This document shows positions 45,690 to 57,059 of a stretch of 64,000 bases of DNA, one piece after another. Both the position numbers and the translations under genes were made by a program. The notes below the pieces were generated by a model, which was not told the DNA's origin, did not search any database, and saw only the letters and a list, made by a program, of their open reading frames with translations. The stretch is from Acheta domesticus (lineage: Eukaryota > Arthropoda > Insecta > Orthoptera > Gryllidae), in the NCBI GenBank assembly GCA_031308135.1, contig JAHLJT010008756.1, forward strand, positions 99,722,510 to 99,786,509, written 5' to 3'. Each line of letters begins with the position of its first letter. Positions within the stretch are counted from its first letter, which is position 1.

Positions 45690-46960
45690 TCTCTCCAATA
45701 ACTAAGAAATAAATAATGAATAAGAAATAAAAACGAAAATTTTCAAATATCAAAGCCACCATCAAGAGGTGCATTGGGGTTTATTCATAAAATTTACTTG
45801 GCGTCGTGGCAGCCTCTCGCTGCTAACATTGCTAACATAACACATACAATAATAATACCATTGAAAAACATGAAAACAAAAAACAGTCACACGAAACATA
45901 AATATTTACATCACACTCACTCTTAACATTCAGAAATACTCATTCACACAAGCGCGCATTTTCTTTTATCATGGCCATGTGACATTTACTTTAAAAATGC
46001 TATTTTTTTCTTTTTTCAAAACATAACTTGGCCTTATGACGACAGCCAATCAAAAATAAGAATTAGAGCACTTCCTTTTGGAAGTCTCGGCAACGCTGGG
46101 CGCGAACCATCGTCATTTCAGGTAGCTTCAATTATCTTGATCTCCACACCACCGTAATTGTCAGTGATTTCCACAGATCTGGATTTCCAGTATTCTTGTT
46201 TTAAAATGCCCTTATGAATTCCATTCGATTAGACCTCGGATCGTTCTGTCTCCGACAGAGTCTCAACCCCTTCTGTTTAACTTCCTTCCTTCATCCACCA
46301 CAAAGTTCGGAAAAGAAAAACTGTCTCTTCCTGTGTTTTGTTACGTGTATTGTTTTCTGACAAACATTATGTTTTCCTCTTTATCCCAACTTGCGTTTAC
46401 TCGCATTTTCTATGTGAATTAATTATACGACTTTGTATAAACGTCCCACCTCTTTAAATGCTATAAAACTGTTCTTATTTCGTGATTTTTACTTTAACTT
46501 ACAACCTTAGATAAGGTGTATGCCATTCACTTGCCTTATGACACCAAAATAAAATTATTATAACTTCGTTACCACTTTGTTCTTGAACCTACTTGTCATT
46601 AATATCTCATAACTTTAAATATCTGTGTTTATTTATCGTTGCCTGTTTGAATTTTACTAGTCTTGCAATTGTGGCATAATAAATATACGAAAACGTTCTT
46701 ACGCCTCCGCGCCGTCATTTGTCACTATGAAAACTATCGTATTTTCCTTTAATCAAATAATCTAAATATGAGTTTTACGACATGTCCATGTAAAATATCA
46801 CACATACAATACCTCAATGACCACACATTATCACAAGAAAGGTTAGACAATCTCACGCAAAAAGGAATACTATATCTCATTGAGTACTCCTTGAGACGTA
46901 ATCGCTTTACGCTTTCAGAGTTTTCCTCGCGAGCCGATTCAGAATAACTTTTACTCGGAA
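45690..46960. other. AT-rich sequence without recognisable feature
   Basis: Nothing recognised. Confidence 0.4.
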
Positions 46961-46964
46961 TGAA

Positions 46965-47265
46965 GGGAAAAGTGAATTCCGAGAAGCGCGGCAGGAGACA
47001 AAGGTGGCGCCGACGCAACCACACGACGCGACGCCTCGTCTCGCTGCCCTTCCCGTGCCGTACGAGCCAACGCCCCGCGCGCCAAGTCCCTTGAGGGCGT
47101 CGCTGCTCGCCACAGTCCAGTGACGGGCAGCGCGCATCATGTGGAGGCGTTGCCTTGTGTCGCGCTTCTCGGCGTTAAAGCCCCCTCCCTCATTCACGGT
47201 TTCGTTTCCGCTTGTTCAATGGACGCGAGGGTATGAGTTTGGTGCAATTGTTTTCGCCTCGCGAA
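46965..47265. promoter_or_regulatory. CpG-rich block; candidate promoter
   Basis: A CpG-dense 300-bp segment with 'gcgacgcctcgtctcgc'-type sequence in AT-rich flanks. ORFs cross it on both strands (46749-47197 minus, 47139-47330 plus) without recognisable domains. A small CpG island is the simplest reading. Confidence 0.45.
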
Positions 47266-47269
47266 ACGT

Positions 47270-48195
47270 CATTTCCTGCATTAGCCACTGGCGCAGAGAT
47301 ACATTGTTTCGTCAACTATTATTTTTATAAAAGCTCGTTCTGCTTGGTCTTTTCACTTTATCGTCCTTGTAGAAAAGAGAAAGTTATGTAATCCTAAAAA
47401 AATGATGTCGAGATTATCACGTTTTGGGGGACCCTGATTCTGCACAAGTTGCTTTATAATAGACGTTCATCTGCGGAAATTTTTCAAAAATTAAGTTTGT
47501 TTTCCTTCGAATACTCCGCGCTTTATTTGAAGGAGACAACACCAGATAATTAATTAGTTCTTTAGGAAACAATTTGCTAGGTCATGAGAATAGGGTCTAC
47601 GTATCTGTTACAAATAATATGAGGTAGTAAAAACTTCTGTGGCACATCTAGTTTAATTTTTACATTTATTTCATCCTTTCAAAAGTCAAACATTTTTCAT
47701 TTTATTTTTTCATGGTATTTTATCTTTTATTGCAAAAAAAACGCTTTTGTTTTATTGTCAAATAAAAACACATGTCTGTGGTCCCTTGAGAGGACTGCAA
47801 TTATGATAACTAAATTCATGATTCATTGCTTCCACGAAAAAATCTTCCAAGGGAACTTACATTAGTTTACTTTTTCATCGAACTTTCCTTAATTTTTTTT
47901 AAATACGATACTTAAATTTTGCAAATCTAATAACAATTTTACTTATTTCATAAATATTTTAGAGCATGTTTCATAAATATTTTGGTTTTGCAGGCTTGAT
48001 CTCTTGTGGCCATAATTGTTTTTCTTTTAAATATAATATTATTCACTGGTAAACAATTAACTTTTCAAGCAATTAATATAAAACTATAAAATTAAGAAAC
48101 CTGACATTATTTTCGTTTGTAATGCAGTGATAATTATGCCAGCCTAATGCAACTCAAATGCCGAGGTTGGGGATGATCCAGTTTGATGTCATCGG
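47270..48195. other. AT-rich sequence without recognisable feature
   Basis: Nothing recognised. A good acceptor-like site (ggttttgcag, 47985-47994) has no convincing exon behind it. Confidence 0.4.
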
Positions 48196-48204
48196 TTGCG
48201 TTCA

Positions 48205-48642
48205 CTACCTTTTACTCACGCAAGGAAGAAAAGGAGAAAAGAGTTGGCAGAACTTCCTTTGAAAATGGCCGCGATGAGAGGGATGCTTTTCAGTTGATTG
48301 AACTCTGAGCTTATTAACCCGCTTCTCAATCACTCTTATGATGTTTAACACTGAAAGATCAGTTAATGAGAGTTTTTTCCAACTAGATAGGATGGCTGAA
48401 TAATTCTCACAATGAATGCATCCGTTGATTAAAATCGTATTAACCACGTTGCCGTAGATTCTGCATGACAGGCATTCATAGAAACAATTACATGAAGACA
48501 TATTTTTGACATCGGCAGAATCAGCAGTGCTTGCCAGGTGGTTTGTCTTACAAGAGAGATGAGGTAAATCGTGGAAGCTGTTGATTTTTGAATCTGATGT
48601 ACGGGATGAAGAAAATAATTTTATTATATAATTTTTGTTAAG
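48205..48642 (-). CDS. Hypothetical open segment, possible transposase remnant or exon
   Basis: On the minus strand the frame is open from just after an acceptor-like 'ggttttttattag' (complement of about 48642-48654) for about 145 codons to a TAG at 48205. A donor-like 'gtgagt' lies just before the stop. The middle reads CNCFYECLSCRIYGNVVN, INGCIHCENYSAIL and LSVLNIIRVIEKRVNKL. Paired Cys motifs followed by an 'S-V--II--IEK' helix faintly recall the C-terminus of THAP/P-element transposases. That is only an impression. In AT-rich DNA a few open stretches this long are expected by chance in 64 kb, so coding status is uncertain. Confidence 0.22.
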   Translation of the reverse strand, partial: LNKNYIIKLFSSSRTSDSKINSFHDLPHLSCKTNHLASTADSADVKNMSSCNCFYECLSCRIYGNVVNTILINGCIHCENYSAILSSWKKLSLTDLSVLNIIRVIEKRVNKLRVQSTEKHPSHRGHFQRKFCQLFSPFLPCVSKR

Positions 48643-48649
48643 CTAATAA

Positions 48650-49318
48650 AAAACCTAAGAAAACGCTAATAAAAGTCCGTATATCGAGTATATCAGTATA
48701 TCGAGTATAGTCGTATACTTTCGGAAACTTTCCTTGTTAGTTGAGCCTCAGCTGAGTCCAGAACTTCTGAGCATGGATGTCGAAACTCGAGCATGAATGC
48801 AGTGACAGGACTGAATGATCAGTTAATTTACGTTTATCAGGACCGTTAAAAAGAACGATTTCGGTCCAAAATGCCGTCGGTGGTCCGCTGCAACCTCCCG
48901 CTAGTCACTCGTCTTTCACTAGACTAGAGTAGACCTTACCGATTACGTCTCCTTCTGTGGATCGCATTCGTCAAACAGCGAACCAGACCAGCTGCCCGTG
49001 ACAAACGGAGAACGACAAACGAGAACATGCGCAGTTGGTCGCCTACTTGAGCTGCCCTGAGGGACGTAATGTAAATATAGATTGAAAATTGTGTGAATGA
49101 AAAAATAGTCTAATGAATTATAAAAAAGAGAGACAACTATAAACATTCCTTAGTACTATCTAAAATTCATTGATAACCAATTAGATAGGTCGAAGATCAT
49201 ACTCGTACTTGTACCTTAAAATATTAGCTAGCATTAAGTTATAGTTAGTAATTTAAATAATCATCCTTCCTCTAGTTACTTATGCTGCTAAGGCAGTAAC
49301 ATAAGTCTGCACGATCCA
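48650..49318. other. Mostly unassigned; R5 repeat copy at 48830-48929
   Basis: The R5 copy shares 'ctttcactagactagag' with 42678-42694 and weaker upstream similarity. A short 'tatatcgagtata' duplication lies at 48677-48706. Nothing else was recognised. Confidence 0.45.
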
Positions 49319-49331
49319 AAATGAATTAATA

Positions 49332-49874
49332 CACAGGCTAGGGTATTGACTGGTGACTCTGACCGGGAGATCCTAGAGTTCGAGATCAGTGACTGATGGC
49401 AGCAGAATTTTCGACACAAGATAGACAGCTAGATCGAATTGAACCGCTGTCTGGAAGAGAATTAAAACGGCCGGCTGCTCTGACCGGTAGTTTTCCGTGA
49501 TTTATCCGATCAACACCAAGTGATTGCTGAGCAGTACCCTAACAAATGGACCACGGACCGGCGGCCATCTTTCTTTCCTCTTCCTTGTCCTATCTTTACA
49601 CCTCACTCATACGCACTTACATTTTCATTCACTACACTACCTCACGTCAGGAGCTTAAGAGCTTGCCTCAGCTGGGGCGGTACCCCGCTGGCGAGAGAGA
49701 CCTGGTTGGAAAAACCAGCAAGCCGCCGTGTAGGTCGGCTCCGGATCTCACCATCCAGCACGGGGAAAGAACGCCGCCATCTCTCGGGATAAAAGCATGC
49801 ACTATACTTGCGGAACAAATTACCACAGCAGTTGACCCGCCCGGGAGCACGAAATAATCAATCAATCGGTCAAC
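49332..49874 (+). mobile_element. S1 SINE, full length
   Basis: The tRNA-like head region contains a B-box-like 'gagttcgagatc' (49377-49388). The S1 body follows (gctgctctgaccggtag, accctaacaaatggacca, ggcggtaccccgctgg, gcaagccgccg) and the tail is 'aatcaatcaatcggtc'. Perfect 9-bp direct repeats 'gaattaata' flank it (49323-49331, 49875-49883). Length is 543 bp, identical to the copy at 2168-2710. ORFs inside are incidental. Confidence 0.85.
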
Positions 49875-49959
49875 GAATTAATAAATTCCCGCTCCCACGG
49901 GGATACCGTGGAGAGCAGCAAACGAAAAAAAAGAAAACTGCTGTACAGGCTTCGTCCGA

Positions 49960-50345
49960 TGACCCCGAAACTTTGGCCGCCTGTCGTGTCCTTTCACCCC
50001 GCCCTACCTCTCGTCAAGCGGCGGAAGCTCTCGGCGTTTCGGGCGAAGTGCGTCAGCGCGCGGCGCGGGGCGACGCGGGGCGACGCGGGGCGACGCACGT
50101 CGCTCGGCGGCCGAGGGCGAGGGCGAGGGGGCGGCGCAGGCGTGGCCGGGGCGTGGCCGTACGCGACCGCGCCCCGCCCGTTAGCCGCCCCCTGCGCCCC
50201 GGGCGGTCCCCTCGCCCTCCCCCTCCCGGCCCCGCCCCGCCCCGCCCCTCCCCGCCCAAGCGCTCCTCCCGCCCCTCTCGAATTCGCAAAGAGCTGCGCG
50301 GACGCGCGAGCCAGCCTTCCGTTCACGAAATAAACGTTTCGGCAC
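49960..50345. promoter_or_regulatory. CpG island with GC boxes; candidate promoter
   Basis: A compact island with three tandem 'gcggggcgac' units (50072-50096), 'gagggcgagggggcggcg', and on the other strand 'ccccgccccgcccc' boxes (50225-50255). ORFs in several frames are Arg/Ala/Pro-rich composition effects. It begins about 85 bp after a full-length S1 SINE, and a candidate exon lies about 180 bp downstream. Confidence 0.58.
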
Positions 50346-50528
50346 GTTAGCCTTGAATGGAATGATGCTGTCGGGAACTACTGTGACCTAGACGTGTCCA
50401 TCACTAGAGAGATCATGATTTTTGCTGTCTGTGTCTTCATCGACTTACAGACGAAATGAAAAACTGGTCCTCTATAGGTTCTTATCAACCATATTTAATC
50501 ATGTAAGGGGTGTTGTCCTCTTCCTCAG

Positions 50529-50786
50529 CAGTGTTTGCTGGTTATGGTGCACGAATATACGCTACGCCATGCGTTCCGTCCCCTGTTAGGAGAGATGAAC
50601 GGGAAGAGAAGATTGCATGCTATCCGTGGCTGTTTGAATAAAGTGCTGCATCGGTATTCGCTTGGAAGTGTTCAGAAAATCCCGAAAACCATCACAGCAG
50701 TCGACCAACGCAGTCGACTAACACTCTGCAACCTGGTCGCCAAACCCGCGATCACCTTGACATCAGCGCGCTCTATTGGCAGATAA
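50529..50786 (+). CDS. Hypothetical exon or short gene downstream of the CpG island
   Basis: A strong acceptor-like tract (gttgtcctcttcctcag, ending at 50528) opens a frame of 85 codons, beginning CLLVMVHEYTLRHAF and ending TSARSIGR with a stop at 50784. A Met at 50535 or 50544 could also start it. GC is higher than in the flanks. An AATAAA directly followed by an A run occurs at about 50875, which could be a poly(A) signal or the tail of a retrocopy. I recognise no family. It may be a terminal exon of a gene or lncRNA promoted by the island, or chance. Confidence 0.22.
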   Translation, partial: QCLLVMVHEYTLRHAFRPLLGEMNGKRRLHAIRGCLNKVLHRYSLGSVQKIPKTITAVDQRSRLTLCNLVAKPAITLTSARSIGR

Positions 50787-50899
50787 ACTTATTTATTTGT
50801 CAAGAAAACAGTGAAAACTGTATATGACGTGTGGGGAAAGAGATTTATCTGCGCACATTTTCTTGAGGCTCAGAATAAAAAAAAAGCTTAGCGTTTGCC

Positions 50900-51925
50900 G
50901 TTACCAATGCTGATCGTGATTTGGTAAGTGAGTATAATATGGTGAATGAGGAGCGAGTTCTCTCGAAGATACAAGATTTATATCTATTCATCTGATCGCT
51001 CCACCCGGTTGCTCATGAATAACTATTTGTTGTTTGTTGGTACCACTAGAAAAATTCTGAGTATTCTGAATTCGCACTATGTGTATTTAGTCAGTACAGC
51101 AGCTGACTCAGATGAAATCCTAGAATTGTATTGTACTATTAACTCACGTCCAAGAAGTATCCTGGGGACGTTACATCGCATGATAACCTGCCGGCCGTCA
51201 CTAAGTAACATTCAACATGGGTAAATAATTTGATATCTCAAGTTTTGATGGAGATACAAGCCGAGTACACTTAAATCTTCATTGCAAAAGAATAAATGCC
51301 AAAATGTATCGTATTAAAATATCACGAGGTCCCCAATACAATATAAGAGATAATACATGTATTCAAAAACATTAAAACAACGGGTTAACTGTTTTAGAAT
51401 ACCAGCTCGGCTAAGAAAACAGAAACAACAACAAAAATGAAACAAAAAACCCTATCATTTTTAGTACTTAACGGATGGATGGATGTTACTGAATGGATCA
51501 GGGAGAACTAGCCCTTCAAATGATTTGTAATTCAATCATTCAGATAAATAGTTAACTCCCTAAAACGCTACAAATCTCTTACGTTTGCGTATGCATTAAA
51601 AGGCCAGTTTTAGTTACTTGTTTTATACGTTTGTATGTTGCATAACCGAAACACGCTTACAAATACGCAGTGCGGTCTCACGATTCGACCGCGTGAGATA
51701 GGCGTGTGTACTCCACTAGGTAGACTCTAAGGCTCTTGGTGTGAAACTCTCTTAAAGCATGAATGTTTTAAAATGTGCACATAGCTTGGGAGCATTCCAT
51801 AGCCTTGCTGAATTACATATATACAACAAATACTTCATAATTTATTGGCCTGACAAGCAACTGTGAGTGACATGTTAGTGTAGTTGAGGAACAGGATGGA
51901 TCTCTACACCCATAAAAATGGAACG
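50900..51925. other. No recognisable feature
   Basis: Nothing recognised. Confidence 0.4.
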
Positions 51926-51932
51926 TGCATCG

Positions 51933-52360
51933 ATTGAATCATTATTTCTTTTCCGGTCAACTTCTAGATATTTAGTCCCGTAAGTGCAATCCAAGATATT
52001 ATCACGGGAGGTGAGGATGTTCATTTCAGTTTAATCCGTCACCTACAGGACGGCTCGGGAGGGGTCCCCCTCCAGGTATCTTCTCGTCAGATGGCACCGC
52101 TTCAGCCGGGACCACCTCTAAACTCACGTCAGGTCTTCCGATGTGTGTGGCAGCGTAGTGCATATAAGTGCGTGTGTAAATAAGGGGTGTGGTTAGGTAG
52201 GGGAACAGGAAGGAATGATCGCATGCGGGCCCTGACCCGTTTATTAGGGTACTACTGCTCCGGCATCCGCCTGGTGTTGATCGGAGAAACAGCAGAAAAT
52301 TAGCGATTAGAACAGCCGGTCGCTAGATTTCTTCTCCCTACATCGGCACAATTCGACTTC
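51933..52360 (-). mobile_element. S1 SINE, tail and body
   Basis: A (GATT)-like tail remnant lies at 51933-51945. It is followed by complements of the S1 distal body (gatggcaccgcttcagccggg, gtgtgtggcagcgtagtgca) and central body (gtttattagggtac, gtgttgatcggagaaac), ending near 52360. The tRNA head is missing. Confidence 0.75.
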
Positions 52361-52369
52361 GCATGCATC

Positions 52370-52990
52370 GAGATGTGGCCCATGGATACCATGGGTAAAT
52401 ATGTAAAAGTAGAAGGTCGAGACAGGTCTATGCAACGTTCGGGGAGCGCTGTTAACGGGGTTAACGTGGCATTCTTACAGGAGTGGTAGAATCCGCGAGT
52501 GGCTCTGGTAGGTCATTAAGGCGCCGATAGATATTTGCTGGGAGGAGAGTGGGCGCAAGACCAGAAAGCTAGCCCAGACCCAAGAGAATAAGAAAAGTAA
52601 CTGTTCCAAGGGAGAGTGGGTCATTCTATAGCGTCACGAGTTGACAAATGTTGCTAAAACCCTCGTTGCACCTTTATTCATAATTTAATAAAGTATTTAA
52701 AACAGGAGGATATTAATTTTGGTATACAAGAAAACGTTTTGCAGACTGTACTTCTAAAACGTTACAAAAGTTTGAATTTTTACTTTTTTGGACGTTAAAT
52801 AAATGAATAAACGTCTATTTAGATGAGAAGCAGAAGATGATGTAGTCTCTTCATAACACGTATTTATTTCGTCAAATCGCTTTGTTGGTCTCTTCGCGTT
52901 CATTGTCAGCAAGCGCATGTGACGCATGTCAAGTAGATTAATAGTCAGGCTACTTGTTCTGTAGCCGTTCGAAATAAATACAACTCACGA
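52370..52990. other. No recognisable feature
   Basis: Nothing recognised. Confidence 0.4.
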
Positions 52991-52996
52991 CAAAAC

Positions 52997-53304
52997 TCTG
53001 ATCAATACCAGGCGAATGCTGGAACAGTACCCTAACAAACGGACCACGGAACGCGCACGATCTTTCTTCTTCCTAGTTTCATCCTATCCTTTAGCTTGTC
53101 CCGGCTGTGGCGGTGCCCCGCTGGTGGGAGACACCTTGTGGGAGAAAAATCCCGCAAGCCGACGGGTAGGTCGGCGCCTCATATCGCCATCTAGCGGGGA
53201 GAGATCACCACTTCCTGCGGTAACATGTACTACACGTACGGGACTAGTGACAGCAGTTGCCGCGCTCGGAATCACAAATCAATCAATCAATCAACAGAGC
53301 TCTG
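52997..53304 (+). mobile_element. S1 SINE, 5'-truncated with (AATC)n tail
   Basis: Starts at 'ctgatcaataccaggcgaa' and continues through 'accctaacaaacggaccac', 'ggcggtgccccgctggtggg' and 'caagccgacgggtaggtcgg' to a clean tail 'aatcaatcaatcaatcaac' (53280-53300). The 5' truncation is typical of reverse-transcribed insertions. Confidence 0.85.
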
Positions 53305-53309
53305 TCTAC

Positions 53310-54640
53310 AGATGTTAGACCTCTTCGCAACGGCACTCACCGGCAACAGGAGCGCTAGCGAAGCAGAAGTCGCCGCTCTCCTGCTGCCTGGCGTCGCTTG
53401 GGGTCAACGAGCTACAATATACTACATAGAGTGGCTGACCCTTTGGCATCAACGCTCTTGGTGGACGCTCGCAGTATTAGGGGCCGACATGTTTTTTGGA
53501 GTGAAAACATGAGAGGCGCCTGATGGTGATGTGTAGAACTGTTGTACTGAATCGATGTGTTGTTTGTATCAGATCTTATTTCTACATTGCTTTCTTTTCG
53601 TTTGTGTGTATTTAAATTATATTGATGGTTAGAATAATAATATTCACAATGCCTTCAGTATTTTGCGATATAACTGTAGAAATAGAAGTCATCAAACCAC
53701 AAATATATAATTTTTCAAGCCGCCTTATTTGTGATGTTAGTTTGTTTCTTATTGCAATAACATTCACTTTCAGGCGTTATGCTAACTACAATAACATTTC
53801 AACAACTTCTATTCGTTTGACAATGCCGATGCAGGAAGCAATGTGTTTTTAGTTTCTCACTTTGTTCTCCTTACATGTTGTGATTTCGTTTTTAAATTAT
53901 TGATTTTTGATCGTGAAGCACAGAGTAAGAGGATTTATATTACGCGCGGCCCGCGCCCACCCCTCGTAACCAACGCCAAACGGAATACTAGAATACTGTT
54001 TTTTCCAATGGGCGCTGCTTTGACTGCAAAAAACTACCTTCAATTTGCTGCAAAGACGGAGGCGGTACAGCCACTCTATGCAGTATATTCTAGCTATTTG
54101 CTTGGGGCACATCTCGCACTCCCCCGAGACAGCCTTTCGATAAATTTGCCCTATTTCGCAGCCTTCTCCATTAATTTCTTCGCGTCAGTGTTCACAGCAA
54201 CAACCTGAAGGAGACGCAATGTAGTCATTAATGTCGTTAGGCTGATATAGAGCAAATAACGATGCGGTTGATGTTTCTAAATCGAGGACATATCAGATAA
54301 CCAACCGTGTCCGTTAGTTGTGTTATTGGGTGTTTGTTCAGTACTGTTTGTAATACCACTACGTTTCAAAAATACCTTTCCGTTGAATAGAAGCACGTTT
54401 AAAAAAGTAATATTTATTCTCCGCGAAAAAGTTGTCCTTCGAGCAGGTAAGTTACAGATACGTACAAAAAGTATCTTTTTTGAGAAAGGTCATACATAAG
54501 AAGACATTTTATCGTCATTTATAGATATAAAGGCTATAATCTTAGCAATAAATTTTAGTAATTAATTTACAATTTTATATTTCTTTGACTGAAGAGAAGG
54601 TTGATGTAATAATTTTGATATAATTGACAGTTCCTTGATG
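53310..54640. other. Unassigned; candidate exon at 54342-54447
   Basis: Several short ORFs without recognisable domains. A CAG/gtaagt donor at 54447/54448 with an acceptor-like 'tgtttgttcag' ending at 54341 encloses one open frame (see findings). The 53930-54110 part looks repeat-like but has no second copy in this window. Confidence 0.3.
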
Positions 54641-54664
54641 TTGAATCTGTATATGTGTATAATG

Positions 54665-54690
54665 AATGCGTATGCGAAGGCATACGCATT
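54665..54690. repeat. Perfect 11-bp inverted repeat, 4-nt loop
   Basis: aatgcgtatgc (54665-54675), loop gaag, gcatacgcatt (54680-54690). Confidence 0.9.
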
Positions 54691-55224
54691 TACTCCTATA
54701 CTGAAGGTAATGCACAAAGAGATGAGTGTGAGTTTTGGTTGTAAATATAAGTTATTCATGTTACGTAATTGCTTAAAGGAGGTATATAAAGTTCTCTTTG
54801 GAGCTGTGTGTTAGAAATGAACCATGAAGCATGAAGAGTCCTTGAACGTTTTGTACTCTCATGCAACCTTTTGCTACAATTTATTCATTTCAATTTTTGT
54901 ATCAGAGTTTCCGTGTACTCTTTTCGAGTTGTCGAAAATATTTAATACTCAAACTATTTTGTCAACTATAATACACATGCAAATCAAACAAAACTTCACG
55001 AATTAAGTAGGAAGTTATATTAATACCTATGAATAAAAAATAGATCCAAATTATTATTCAACGTAGAAGAAAAACTTGGAAATTGAAGGAGGAAAAACTC
55101 TTCCTCTCTATTTCGTAACAAGAGACAATGCAGTGAAGTACATAACGCTGTGGGATGAGAGACACTGAAGTGGGGTTTAGGATCCGACACCATCGCTGTA
55201 GTGATCCGAGAAGGCAGTAGACGG

Positions 55225-55267
55225 AGCACGAGGCTGGCAAGGGGCCAAGAGAAGGTAGAGGGCGGGG

Positions 55268-55303
<36 letters not shown>

Positions 55304-55680
55304 GAGAGAGAGCGAAGGCGAGAGTGAGTACGAGGAGGATAGAGAGAGCGAGGACGTGAGGGAGAGAGAGGACGAGGACGAGAGGGTGAGACGACAAGTA
55401 CGAGAGGGAGAGAGAGAGGACGAGAGGTAGACAGCGAGGACCAAATGCGGACAGCGAGGGAGAGAGCAATAGAGAGCTATACATAGGAAGCCACAGTGAG
55501 TGAATGAAGGAGGAAGTGGATGAAAGCCAGCATATTGAGACAGAGGACGAAAAGAGGGAGCAGGAAGATGAACTTCTCCCTCTTTTGGAGCAACTGGACG
55601 GGCGTGCGATGGTCTGAGAACGTGTTGAATGCGTGAGGGTGAAGAGAAGTGCGTGTGTGTGTGTGTGTGTATGGAAGGAG
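55225..55680. repeat. Purine-rich (GA)n-type low-complexity tract
   Basis: Starts with a pure (GA)n run at 55270-55300 and decays into 'gagagaggacgaggacgag'-type repeats; a (GT)n run lies at 55650-55670. The 211- and 244-codon minus-strand ORFs, rich in Ser and Leu, are composition artefacts. Confidence 0.88.
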
Positions 55681-55954
55681 ACGTTGATTGCACTACTGGG
55701 AGAGCGCGATACGATATTGTGAGATCGTTTAAAGGCCAATGAACTACGGTTCATTGAAACTGCATATTTTCATCCATGATTTAATTGGACATAGGAAGCA
55801 TATAGAGCGTGCATTTAGAATTGACAATATCCATCAAATTAAATTCTTACAACGCGAATTTTTATTTTCTTGTAGCCTTAGCATAGAGAAATCTGTGAAA
55901 TGCTGCAAAAGATCGATGTTGAGATTTTGACGAAACACATGATTTGGGGACAGG

Positions 55955-56310
55955 TGCCGACATTTTTTAAAAACGTCTGTCCATTCCCCCGTCCACAACA
56001 AAAGCACTTAAATCAATTAGATTTCCACCAAAATAATATTTTCCTACCAAAGTGACTGAACGTGTGTCTTTGCGAATTTGAAATCAATCTTTTAATTTTC
56101 CGAGGTATTTTACATGGATTTGCTATGACATTTTCGAATATTTTATTTCCAAAAGTCTCGATTTTTCTTTAACATCTTGTACAAACAGGCCAAAGAATGC
56201 TTACAAAAATGGGGCAGGTTCTACTTTCAATAAGTCCTCTGAAATATGAAAATTGCGAAGATTTAAAATATATCCACACATTGTGAATCCAAGACAAGGA
56301 TATTTATCCG
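55955..56310 (+). repeat. R1 dispersed repeat, decayed interior
   Basis: Recognisable modules: 'gtccattcccccgtcca', 'gaatttgaaatcaatcttttaattttccgag', 'tattttacatgga', 'tgacattttcgaa', 'gaatgcttacaaaaatgggg'. The ends are lost. Confidence 0.5.
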
Positions 56311-56319
56311 ATTTGTAAT

Positions 56320-57055
56320 GAACAGCTGGAACATTAAACTCATTCATTTGTGAATAGTGAAGATACATCAGTAAATGACATTTCTTGTCAAGTGTTATCT
56401 CAAGAGGAGGGACGAATTATAGCGTAGTTTATAAGAGGTTTTCGGGTAGATTTCAGAATGTGAGGCTCGAGTGGGGTTTCTGATTAAGAATTCCTTGTTA
56501 TTGGATGGTGATTGACTATGAGACGCAAAAAGGTCCACCTTAGATCGCCGTCAGGTGGTTGGCCTATGATAGTTTTGCGCTGAAATTACGAGTAAATGGT
56601 ACATCCATTCTGCCAACACAAAGTTTACTAAATTAGTGTTTCACTGCACCAATGTTGAAAAGGAATCCATCGAATAAATAGGACAAGTGAAGAATCAAAA
56701 TTATATAGCTTATAAAGAGCTCAACACGTCGAGTTTGCAACATCTCTTACAATTCCAAATGGTTTGAACGAGAAGGAACACGACCTCTCCAAAAGAGTAG
56801 GACCTCATGCTGTCATTTTTTAGTTCACAACGATAAAGCCCAATTGAGCGGAATAACGAACAGCGCAAACAACAGAAAATAATCTAAGCGAAAGTTGTCA
56901 AAGAGAAAACGGTAAAAATGAGTACGGAAAGTTGACCTCGCTAGTGAGAAAAATAGCTCAATTCTACGAATGTTATGCCATTTTAAAGATGTTTCCCAGC
57001 CAGCGGGCTCTGTCCCAGCCTTGTTGCCAGCCCAGCCTTGTTGCTGAATAGCCAC
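56320..57055. other. No recognisable feature
   Basis: AT-rich; nothing recognised before the CpG island. Confidence 0.4.
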
Positions 57056-57059
57056 ATGT

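Noticed and set aside
55020..55754. 244- and 211-codon minus-strand ORFs
   Set aside because: Ser/Leu/Pro-rich translation of a GA-rich low-complexity tract.
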